From CAIUVD01 sp044338255 (lineage in GTDB: Bacteria > Planctomycetota > UBA11346): a stretch of DNA of 5,699 bases. The stretch spans positions 1 to 5,699 of the forward strand of contig JBIILZ010000175.1 in NCBI GenBank assembly GCA_044338255.1. Reading direction: 5' to 3'. Of the stretch, positions 1-5,582 are shown piece after piece; within the stretch, counting starts at the first letter, position 1; the number at the start of each line of letters is the position of its first letter. The position numbers and the translations under genes were made by a program. The notes under the pieces were generated by a model. That model searched no databases and had not been told where the DNA came from. It worked only from the letters and a program-made list of their open reading frames with translations.

Positions 1-92
1 AGGGAACCCGATGACCGGAGAGCCGTATGCGGGAAAACCGCCCGTACGGTTCGGAGGGAGGGGCGGCCCGCAAGGGCCGTCCCTACCCCTAT
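1..92 (+). mobile_element. Group II intron, 3' end (partial)
   Basis: This is the 3' terminus of a self-splicing, reverse-transcriptase-dependent retroelement. Domain V (about 20-52) and domain VI (about 55-89) can both be folded by eye, and the element ends in the canonical AY dinucleotide at 91-92. The branch-point adenosine is A85, seven bases before the end, as is usual for bacterial group II introns. Everything upstream (domains I-IV and the intron-encoded reverse transcriptase/maturase) would lie left of the window, so class and intactness cannot be judged. The 3' exon starts at 93 and has no recognisable coding content, so the insertion looks intergenic, although the 5' exon is unseen. 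The type and the 3' end are quite certain; current mobility is unknown. Confidence 0.9.
20..89 (+). ncRNA. Group II intron domains V and VI
   Basis: Domain V is the catalytic metal-binding hairpin. The strand from G20 carries the AGC triad at 21-23 and pairs with 44-52. The two-base bulge is C42-C43, and the upper stem 29-32/38-41 is capped by a GAAAA loop at 33-37, close to the usual GNRA cap. Domain VI is a long GC hairpin: 64-69 pairs with 74-79 around a GCAA tetraloop at 70-73. The stem continues 59-63 with 80-84, then A85 is left unpaired, and 56-58 pairs with 86-88. A85 is therefore the predicted branch nucleotide for lariat formation. The fold was built by hand from the sequence; covariance support was not available. 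Confidence 0.88.
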
Positions 93-199
93 CCAGAATC
101 GAGCCGACCGAATCTATCTCCGACAGGCTCCTAGCCACGGGCGAGAGCTTGGCATAGCGGCGTGGATGATACGCTAGCGCGGTCATCTCATCCCCGCTC
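93..199. other. Intergenic leader after the intron
   Basis: This stretch separates the intron 3' end from the ribosome-binding site of the DUF350 gene. It shows no credible open frame and no RNA gene. A TTGGCA at 149-154 and a TGATAC at 167-172 resemble promoter hexamers, but their 12-base spacing is too short for a standard sigma-70 promoter, so no promoter is called. It is the 3' exon of the intron insertion. Confidence 0.5.
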
Positions 200-205
200 A
201 GGAAG
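200..205 (+). promoter_or_regulatory. Ribosome-binding site of the DUF350 gene
   Basis: AGGAAG lies six bases before the ATG at 212. This is a good Shine-Dalgarno match at good spacing, and it supports that start, which also gives a clean signal peptide. Confidence 0.75.
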
Positions 206-211
206 CACGCC

Positions 212-874
212 ATGACGGTTGCCGCGCGTTGTCTTACGGTCGCTCTGCTCGGATTCGGCTCAGCGACTGCGGCCTTTGCGGACTCGACTACAACCACCTC
301 AGTAGTATCTGCGGAATCCGGTCTGAGTCTCATCTGGCCGGTGCTCAACTCGCTGGGAGCCCTGGTGCTGGGTTTCATCCAGCTGATCCTCGGCCTGAGC
401 TTGGCGGCCTTCGTCATCACCAAGGGCCTGTCGGTGCTCTCGAAGCTGCTCGGCGGAATCGATATCTGGGAGCAGATCAAGAAGCGCAACCCGGCGGTGG
501 CGTTGTTGGCTGCCGGCGTGGTGATCAGTTATTGCACGGTGATCAGCAGCGGCATCGAATCGATGACGCGGGCGCTCTTCGCCATCGGTGCCGATCCCTT
601 TGGCGGTCTGGTGGGTTTGTTCTCTGGCGTACTCAACCTGGTCATCGCCGTGATGGTGGCGAGTTTCGCCATCACCGTGGTCTTCAAGGTCATGGACCGC
701 TTGACCGTGGGCATCGATGAGCGCGCCGAGCTCGCCGATGGCAACATCGCGGTCGGCATCCTCTATTGCGGGACCCTCATCGGGGTTTCGGGTCTGGTCG
801 CGAGCGGCGTCAAAGGCATCGGCACCGGCGTCAGCATGCTTTTGTCGAGCATCATCCATCTGCTCATGGCCTAG
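212..874 (+). CDS. DUF350 family membrane protein
   Basis: A 220-residue protein of the DUF350 (UPF0719, YjfL-like) family, whose biochemical role is not established. Residues 1-23 form a signal peptide (basic start, hydrophobic core, AAFA before the predicted cleavage). Two homologous halves follow. The first (about 46-117) has the helix pair around FVITKGLSVLSKLLGGID and the RNPAVALLAAG segment. The second (about 137-204) repeats this as FAITVVFKVMDRLTVGID and DGNIAVGILYCG. The recurring (D)xN.AVA...G signature inside membrane helices is typical of DUF350. About four or more transmembrane helices are expected, in the inner membrane. It heads a short operon with the release-factor-like gene 14 bases downstream. 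The family call is by eye from the internal duplication and signature; function is unassigned. Confidence 0.85.
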   Translation: MTVAARCLTVALLGFGSATAAFADSTTTTSVVSAESGLSLIWPVLNSLGALVLGFIQLILGLSLAAFVITKGLSVLSKLLGGIDIWEQIKKRNPAVALLAAGVVISYCTVISSGIESMTRALFAIGADPFGGLVGLFSGVLNLVIAVMVASFAITVVFKVMDRLTVGIDERAELADGNIAVGILYCGTLIGVSGLVASGVKGIGTGVSMLLSSIIHLLMA

Positions 875-888
875 GCCGCGCGGCGCCG

Positions 889-1377
889 GTGAGCTACCAT
901 TTGCCCGACGCGCAGCTTCTCGCGCAATGCCGTGAAGACACCGTGCGCGCCGGCGGCCCGGGTGGCCAGCATGTCAATCGCACGGCGTCCGCCGTACGTC
1001 TGGTGCATCTGCCGACCGGCACCACGGTGCAGTGTCAGGATCATCGCGAGCGCCTTCGCAATCATCTCCAGGCCCTGCAGGCCATGCGTCTGGCCCTCGC
1101 CCTGGTGCTGCGCGGGGTCAGCGATCGCCAATGGTTGGAGCCATATCGCAGCGCTCGGCAGATGCGCGCCGGGGCCCACGCCCGCGATTACCATCTGCTG
1201 GTCGGCTGCGCCCTGGACGCGCTTGAGCGGAGTCAGGAGCGGCTCGCCGAGGCCGCCAGCGAGCTGCAGATTTCCAGCAGCCAGTTGGTGAAGTTGCTGA
1301 CCGCCGACAAGGCCGTGCATACGGCGGTCAATGCCCGGCGTCTGGCCGCCGGCCATGGACCGCTACATTTGCGTTAG
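889..1377 (+). CDS. Peptide chain release factor-like GGQ protein
   Basis: A 162-residue protein with the peptidyl-tRNA hydrolysis domain of class I release factors. GPGGQHVN at residues 23-30 holds the GGQ loop (25-27) that enters the ribosomal peptidyl-transferase centre, and the following TASAVRLVHLPTGTTVQCQ strand and RLRN helix fit the RF-1 domain fold. The codon-recognition domains of RF1/RF2 are absent. The C-terminus is not the long basic tail of ArfB, but an SSQLVKLLTADKAV..AVNARR segment ending near GPLHLR, which I associate with short release-factor-like proteins of Planctomycetota and relatives. It may act in ribosome rescue; this is inference. GTG at 889 is chosen because it starts just before the conserved SYHLPDAQLLAQC segment. 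A longer frame from 766 would overlap the upstream gene by 109 bases with shadow-like Arg/His-rich sequence. Shine-Dalgarno is weak, so translational coupling is likely. Confidence 0.9.
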   Translation: MSYHLPDAQLLAQCREDTVRAGGPGGQHVNRTASAVRLVHLPTGTTVQCQDHRERLRNHLQALQAMRLALALVLRGVSDRQWLEPYRSARQMRAGAHARDYHLLVGCALDALERSQERLAEAASELQISSSQLVKLLTADKAVHTAVNARRLAAGHGPLHLR

Positions 1378-1379
1378 GT

Positions 1380-2081
1380 TTACTTCGCCGGCTCAGGAGC
1401 TGGTTGCGTTGGCAGAGCTGGCGTTGGTAGAGCTGGCGTTGGTAGAGCTGGCGTTGGTAGAGCTGGCGTTGGTAGAGCTGGCAGCTTCGGCTTGGTTCCG
1501 AAGGTCTTCAGGGCTTGCTGCGATTGCTGGAGCGCATTGGGCTCGGCAGTGGGAGCTGCAGTGGGAGAAGTAGCGGGAGAAGTAGCGGGGCTCACCGCGG
1601 GCGCCGTCAGTCCATTGAGCGTCTTGGTGGTCTGGTCGACCGCCGCCTTGGTGGTCTCGGAGACCGTCGTGCCGACTTCTTGCGCCGTCTTGGTGGCGGC
1701 CGCGGCGGCCTCTTCGGCGGTTTTCCTGGCGGTTTCGGCGGCCTGCGTGGCGGCGATTTTTGCGGCCGCAGCAGCCTCTTCTACGGTCTTCTTAGCAGTC
1801 TCGGCGGCTTGCGCGGCAGCAAGTTTCGCGGCCTCGGCGGCTTCTTCTGCGGTCTTCTTGGCAGCGTCGGCGGCTTCCTGCGCCGCCTGCTTGGCCTGGT
1901 CCGCTGGCGTCAGCGGGGCGGGCGTGACCTCGGTGGCAGGCGCACTCGGCGCGCTGCTCGGTACGCTCGGAGCCGGCGGGGTGACGGGCGCGGTTTCGGG
2001 CTTGCCGCTGACAATCGCCAAGGCGACACCGATGGCCAAGGCCAGGGCGAGAACGACGAGGATGAGGGCTTTCTGATTCAC
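1380..2081 (-). CDS. Membrane-anchored Ala/Pro-rich repeat protein
   Basis: No named family is recognised in this 233-residue protein. Residues 5-25 are one hydrophobic helix, an uncleaved anchor or signal. Residues 30-60 are Pro/Ala/Ser-rich. Residues 61-135 are an Ala/Lys/Glu-rich helix with a 22-residue repeat, seen at KKTAEEAAEAAKLAAAQ (76), KKTVEEAAAAAKIAATQ (98) and RKTAEEAAAAATKTAQE (119). This pattern of two 11-mers resembles LEA-like or Lpp-like amphipathic helices. Residues 164-180 repeat SPAT-like units, and 201-225 are five PALPT copies before a Pro-rich end. The layout suggests an extracytoplasmic rod or spacer, perhaps touching the cell wall or outer membrane. The start is GTG, with GGAG eight bases upstream. 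The stop lies two bases from that of the convergent release-factor-like gene. GC3 and the strong helical periodicity favour this strand over the long Gly/Ala/Val-rich frames opposite. Confidence 0.68.
   Translation of the reverse strand: MNQKALILVVLALALAIGVALAIVSGKPETAPVTPPAPSVPSSAPSAPATEVTPAPLTPADQAKQAAQEAADAAKKTAEEAAEAAKLAAAQAAETAKKTVEEAAAAAKIAATQAAETARKTAEEAAAAATKTAQEVGTTVSETTKAAVDQTTKTLNGLTAPAVSPATSPATSPTAAPTAEPNALQQSQQALKTFGTKPKLPALPTPALPTPALPTPALPTPALPTQPAPEPAK
1414..1482 (-). repeat. 15-bp tandem repeat encoding PALPT
   Basis: Four perfect copies of the 15-base unit AGAGCTGGCGTTGGT (plus-strand reading) run 1414-1473, followed by a nine-base partial copy to 1482. A degenerate copy precedes it at about 1399-1413. 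The unit length is a multiple of three, so copy number can change without breaking the minus-strand frame, where each unit gives one PALPT pentapeptide. Perfect identity at the DNA level points to recent expansion or homogenisation. Confidence 0.95.
1558..1590 (-). repeat. Short 12-bp repeat encoding SPAT units
   Basis: The plus strand reads GTGGGAGCTGCA followed by near-identical 12-base units containing GGGAGAAGTAGC, repeated twice. On the minus strand these encode tandem SPAT-type tetrapeptides in the linker between the Ala-rich helix and the C-terminal Pro-rich region. It is a second in-frame microsatellite in the same gene. Confidence 0.7.
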
Positions 2082-2212
2082 GAGCGGGTCTCCAGTGGCG
2101 GGTCATCATGTCGGGGACGTCGGTGGTACCAGTCTTCACAGTGACTGCCGCCAAGAGTCACCGAGAGTCGCTGGATCTCGAATCCGTCACCGTCGATGCG
2201 GATGCGTTCATG
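2078..2212 (-). pseudogene. C-terminal fragment of an unknown protein
   Basis: The last 44 codons of a long open minus-strand frame (HERIRIDGDGFEIQRLSV, then GGSHCEDWYHRRP) use GC-ending codons and look coded, unlike the middle of that frame. No family is recognised. Its stop overlaps the GTG of the Ala/Pro-rich gene in a GTGA arrangement, as in translationally coupled genes. This suggests an upstream operon partner once ended here. Confidence 0.28.
2090..2093 (-). promoter_or_regulatory. Ribosome-binding site of the Ala/Pro-rich gene
   Basis: On the minus strand GGAG lies eight bases before the GTG at 2081-2079. It decides the GTG start, which is also where the hydrophobic N-terminal helix begins. 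The GTG overlaps by GTGA the stop of the preceding minus-strand open frame (2078-2080). Confidence 0.65.
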
Positions 2213-2223
2213 GCGCCAGGGAT

Positions 2224-2574
2224 TCAACGGATGAAGGATTTCAGATTGGCGGTGGTGTAGCCGAGCGCGTACACCGCCGCCGGCAGGGTCAGCTATCAGG
2301 TGGTCGCATTCGACCATCCACCGCCAGCCAAAATCTTCAGCGACCACCATAGTCCGGCGGCGAGATAGACCACGCTGGTGGAGACCAGGAACCCCAGAAG
2401 AAAGATCGCCTGTCGACGCAGGAAGGGCCATGGATGGCGGGCCATCGTGCGTAATCCCCCGAGCGCGAAGCGTAAGCTGCTGGGTGCCAGGCAGCATCCG
2501 GTATAGAGCACGCCGGCAACAGTCAAATGGGCGGGATGGCCAGCAGCATCCATGCATGCTGATGATCTCGCCAC
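2224..2574 (-). pseudogene. Remnant of a small membrane protein
   Basis: One minus-strand frame reads as a believable membrane protein. VLYTGCCLAP is followed by basic LRTMARHPWPFLRRQ, then a strong transmembrane helix (AIFLLGFLVSTSVVYLAAGLWW, near 2412-2341). Two consecutive stops, TGA at 2296-2298 and TAG at 2293-2295, interrupt it. The same frame then continues as LTLPAAVYALGYTTANLKSF with a stop at 2224-2226, also of coding character. A further hydrophobic piece, AWMLLAIPP, lies in a different frame just upstream and would complete a first helix after one indel. No family is recognised. It may be part of the same broken gene as the adjacent MBL-like fragment or a separate one. Confidence 0.35.
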
Positions 2575-2789
2575 GGGCGCCGACGGGGGTGCGCACCGGT
2601 AGAGAGGTCAGACGTTCGAGGGTATCGATCCAGGCGCGGTGATCGGTATCGGTATTCGACGAGGTGAACAATTCGTGGATGAAGGCATCGCCCCGCGAAG
2701 AGGATCCCTTCGGCCCGCGCGAAAAATACGGTGTTTCCACGGTAATTGCCATCGGCAGTGATTGTTGTTTCGTCTACAGCTGCTGCCAC
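2561..2789 (-). pseudogene. Metallo-beta-lactamase-fold hydrolase remnant
   Basis: Two frames join into a segment like the second half of an MBL-fold hydrolase. From 2789, one frame reads ITADGNYRGNTVFFARAEG then ILFAG. The next frame continues from about 2690 as DAFIHELFTSSN and DHRAWIDTLERLTSLPVRT. The composite GNTVFF...EGILFAGD...W...LERL...VRT follows the usual MBL order, with the FAGD aspartate as metal ligand. A single extra base in the C run at 2691-2694 explains the frame change. The upstream HxHxDH half is missing, and the late GHG histidine position reads GARG. A start at GTG 2789 is arbitrary, since the frame extends toward the divergent M1 gene. It is a non-functional fragment if the sequence is correct. 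The family call rests on motif order alone. Confidence 0.45.
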
Positions 2790-2848
2790 GAGGAGTTGCG
2801 CATCAGGGTCGGTCTTGCGCCAGCGTGCGGAGTGGGAAACGTCAGCGC

Positions 2849-5356
2849 ATGGTCGAACTCCTCACTTTCGCAGCTTCCGACACGCCCGCACGTTGGGTGC
2901 GTCCGCGCACGGCGCAGATCGATCAGGTCGAGCTGGCGGTGACCATCGACCTCGATGCCCGTAGTGCCTGGGGCACGGTGCGTCATCACTGCCGTTGGAT
3001 CGGCGGCGCGCAGACGACGCTGACCTTCGATCAGCATGAGCTGCAGATCTCCGCCGTCACCGTCGATGGCCAATCGACGGCGTTTACCGTCGGTAGCGAT
3101 GACGTACGGGTGGTGATCCCCTCGGGCGCCGCGACCTTCGTGGTGGCCCTGACCTTCCTCGCCCGCGAGCCACGCAAAGGGCTGTACTTCGTCGCCGCCG
3201 ATGCCCAGCACGTGGCCATGGCCTGGACGCAAGGGGCGATGGAAGATCATGCCCATTGGTTTCCGTGCTTTGACAGCCCCAACAATTTCAGCACCTACTC
3301 CCTGGCTATCCGCCATCGGGAGACGCTGCCGGCGATCGCCGGCGGGGTCTGCCAGTCGGCGGTCGACGATGGCAATGGTTGGATGGTGACGACCTATGTC
3401 CAGGATCGGCCGCATGTGCTGTACCTGATCAACGTCGTGGTCGGTGATCTCGTTCCGGTAGAGGATCCCGGTTGTGAGGTGCCGGTGACGCATTGGCTGC
3501 CGCGCGGGCGCGAAGCCTGCGCGCCGGCGATGTTCCGCGCCACCGGTTTCGCCATCACTGCCCTTGCCGAGTTCATCGGCGTGCCCTTTCCGTGGCAGCG
3601 TTACGGTCATGCGGTGGTGCATCGGTTCATGTGGGGCGGCATGGAAAATGCCACCCTGACGACCATCACCGATCGCGCACTGATCACCGCCGAGCAGCAG
3701 CTGCGCGAAGACCTCGATTTCGACAGTCTGGTGATCCACGAGCTGGTGCATCAGTGGTTCGGCGATCTGCTGACGATGAAGAGCTGGAGTGACATCTGGC
3801 TCAACGAATCCTTCGCCACCTATCTCGAAGCACGCATCACCGCCCGCTGGCGGGCACAGCGCTTCGGCGAGAACGAGGCCGATGTCCTGGCGCTCGAGCT
3901 GTGGCACAATCGTGCCGCCTATCTCGAGCAGCACGGCTCGCGCTATCAACGGCCGCTGGTGACCAATCGCTGGGACGATGCTTACGAGCTGTTTGATCGC
4001 GTCGCCTACGAACAGGGTTCGCTGGTGCTGCACGGGCTGTGGGCGTGGTTGGGCGAGGCGCGCTTCCATGCCGCCTTACGGCTCTACACCACGCGCCACG
4101 CCCACGCCCTGGTCGAGACCGCCGATCTGCGCCAGGCGGTCGAGGATGCCACCGGCGAACCCGCCGATTGGTTCTTCGAGCAGTGGCTGATGCGCGGCGG
4201 ACATCCGGCGCTGACCATGCGCTGGAGCCATGATCCGGCGCGCGGGCGCTTGTCGGTGAGCATCGAACAGGCCGAGCCCAGCTACCGCCTGCATCTGAGC
4301 ATCGCCATTGCCGGCAACGAGACGCAGCGCGTCGAGGTCACCCGCCGCTCGGAGACCTTCGTCTTTGCCGTCGCCATGGCGCCTGCGTGGGTCATCGCCG
4401 ATCCCGCCGGCGAGCTGCTCATCGCCTGGGATGAACAGCATTCGTCAGCTGCTTTGATCGCTCTGCTCGAAGACCGCGACTCGCCAGCGCATGCTCGCGC
4501 GCGGGCCGCGACCGTCGCCGCCAAGCTCCATCCTTCGGAGGCCTTGAAGCAGGCCATCGTCACCGCCGCCGAGTCGACGGTCGAGCTGCTGCGCGAGGAA
4601 GCGATCGCGACCCTTGGCACGTGGCTGGCCAGCGCCGAGCTGCTGGCGCTCTATCCGGCGGCGGCGCATGAACGCGATCGGCGCTCGCTGGCCAGCGCCC
4701 TGGGCCGCTGCCGTGGTCTGCCGCAGAGCTTCGCCATCGCCGAGCAGCTGGTGGCCTGGGCCGACGTCAGTGCCAGCGGCTGCACCGTCGGCGAATTGCT
4801 GGCAGCGCGGGGAGCCATCGAACAGCCCGAGGCTACCAACGTCCTCCGTCAGCGTCTTGATCGCCCGAGCTGGAACCATCGTCTGGCGGTGGGGGCGGTG
4901 CGCGGACTCGGTGCCAGCGGCGAAGCGGCGGCGATCGAGGTCGTCCTCGGCATCCTCGTTGACGCGGCTCAGCCCGAGGTCGTGCAGGTGGCGGCGTTGA
5001 GCGCGGCGGGGGCCTTGGCCAACCGCCACCTCAGTGAACAGCTGCGCATCGCGCGTGCCGTCGAGCCCTTCATCGATGATCGTCGGCGGGGCGCGACCAT
5101 GGCCCTACGCGCGGCGGCAATCCGCGCCGGAGCCGCGTGGGGCGTGACCCATCTGCGGGCGGCGATCGCCGCCCAGCGCGAACGCGAGCCGTTCGGTAAC
5201 ATCCGCCGCGTCGCCCGTGAGGTCCTGCATCAGCTAGAACAGGTGGCGGCGACGACCACCGCCACCGCGAATCTCACCCGTCGCCTCGAGGATCTCGAAA
5301 AGGCCAAGGCTAGGCTTGAAGCGCGGCTCGAGGCGATCGAGCGTCGCCTGAGTTAG
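2849..5356 (+). CDS. M1 family zinc aminopeptidase with HEAT-like repeats
   Basis: An 835-residue metallopeptidase that removes N-terminal residues from peptides. The M1 catalytic set is complete. GGMEN at 263-267 binds the substrate amino terminus. HELVH at 297-301 and E320 of NESFA form the HExxH-x18-E zinc site, and Y387 in AYEQGS is the transition-state tyrosine. Residues 1-200 are the beta-saddle domain, FEQWL and GHPAL (442-455) close the catalytic region, and a beta domain runs to about 530. Residues 535-800 are Ala/Leu-rich helical pairs resembling HEAT repeats. Residues 805-835 form a heptad-like coiled coil (RRLEDLEKAKARLEARL). No signal peptide is seen, so it is probably cytoplasmic. 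ATG 2849 is chosen because the sequence upstream (TTG 2762) lacks coding character. Shine-Dalgarno is weak (GGGA 2834-2837). It is transcribed divergently from the broken minus-strand interval and stands alone. Confidence 0.95.
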   Translation: MVELLTFAASDTPARWVRPRTAQIDQVELAVTIDLDARSAWGTVRHHCRWIGGAQTTLTFDQHELQISAVTVDGQSTAFTVGSDDVRVVIPSGAATFVVALTFLAREPRKGLYFVAADAQHVAMAWTQGAMEDHAHWFPCFDSPNNFSTYSLAIRHRETLPAIAGGVCQSAVDDGNGWMVTTYVQDRPHVLYLINVVVGDLVPVEDPGCEVPVTHWLPRGREACAPAMFRATGFAITALAEFIGVPFPWQRYGHAVVHRFMWGGMENATLTTITDRALITAEQQLREDLDFDSLVIHELVHQWFGDLLTMKSWSDIWLNESFATYLEARITARWRAQRFGENEADVLALELWHNRAAYLEQHGSRYQRPLVTNRWDDAYELFDRVAYEQGSLVLHGLWAWLGEARFHAALRLYTTRHAHALVETADLRQAVEDATGEPADWFFEQWLMRGGHPALTMRWSHDPARGRLSVSIEQAEPSYRLHLSIAIAGNETQRVEVTRRSETFVFAVAMAPAWVIADPAGELLIAWDEQHSSAALIALLEDRDSPAHARARAATVAAKLHPSEALKQAIVTAAESTVELLREEAIATLGTWLASAELLALYPAAAHERDRRSLASALGRCRGLPQSFAIAEQLVAWADVSASGCTVGELLAARGAIEQPEATNVLRQRLDRPSWNHRLAVGAVRGLGASGEAAAIEVVLGILVDAAQPEVVQVAALSAAGALANRHLSEQLRIARAVEPFIDDRRRGATMALRAAAIRAGAAWGVTHLRAAIAAQREREPFGNIRRVAREVLHQLEQVAATTTATANLTRRLEDLEKAKARLEARLEAIERRLS

Positions 5357-5582
5357 CATTGCTGTGAATAAATAGCGCCTGGACGCATATTTCGACAGAA
5401 TTCAAACGTGTGCACATGCCCAAGAACCCCATTGATAGCCACCGCTGACATCACCAGACAACTTGCAACATTTGACGAGACGCAGCCGGACGATGCCGCT
5501 GTGGAGCAATCGACTTCCTCTATCTCGCGCTGCGATCTCGACGGAATGCAATCTGGCGAAGTGGAAAAATAATTGTAACAGC
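5357..5582. other. Less GC-rich intergenic stretch
   Basis: Sequence after the peptidase stop is visibly richer in A and T than the rest of the window (AATAAATAG, GAAAAATAATTG). No frame has coding character: the minus-strand frame across it is Ser/Cys-rich and runs into the end of the peptidase gene. No hairpin followed by a T-run was found, so the peptidase terminator is not identified. It may be a foreign or degenerate segment. Confidence 0.45.

Larger units (their letters stand above)
2082..2848. other. Gene-poor interval with broken minus-strand coding
   Basis: About 770 bases with no intact convincing gene. On the minus strand one frame is open from 2752 to 2078, but only its beginning and end look like protein. 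Its middle is Arg/Ser/Pro-rich out-of-frame sequence, while the other minus frames carry plausible protein over exactly those parts. The plus strand offers only short, low-complexity frames. The simplest reading is one or two decayed genes, or sequence with several small indels. The right end must also hold the promoter of the M1 peptidase gene; no clear -35/-10 pair could be picked. Confidence 0.55.

Noticed and set aside
55..92. Rho-independent terminator
   Set aside because: The GC hairpin has no T-run after it, and it fits group II intron domain VI with a bulged A at 85 instead.
149..172. Sigma-70 promoter (TTGGCA / TGATAC) before the DUF350 gene
   Set aside because: The spacing is 12 bases instead of about 17, so it is not credible without further support.
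766..888. Longer start for the release-factor-like protein
   Set aside because: It would overlap the DUF350 gene by 109 bases, and the added residues are Arg/His-rich shadow sequence with no family match.
1399..1482. CRISPR array
   Set aside because: The repeats are contiguous 15-base units with no spacers and keep a reading frame, so this is a coding minisatellite.
1492..2144. Long plus-strand Gly/Ala/Val-rich and Gly/Arg-rich frames opposite the repeat protein
   Set aside because: They are antisense shadows of Ala-rich codons. They have no ribosome-binding site, domain or signal, while the minus frame has a membrane anchor and a proper start.
2774..4069. Long minus-strand open frame (431 codons) across the M1 gene
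   Set aside because: It is antisense to the HExxH-bearing catalytic domain, and its His/Arg/Gly-rich composition is typical of a shadow in GC-rich DNA.
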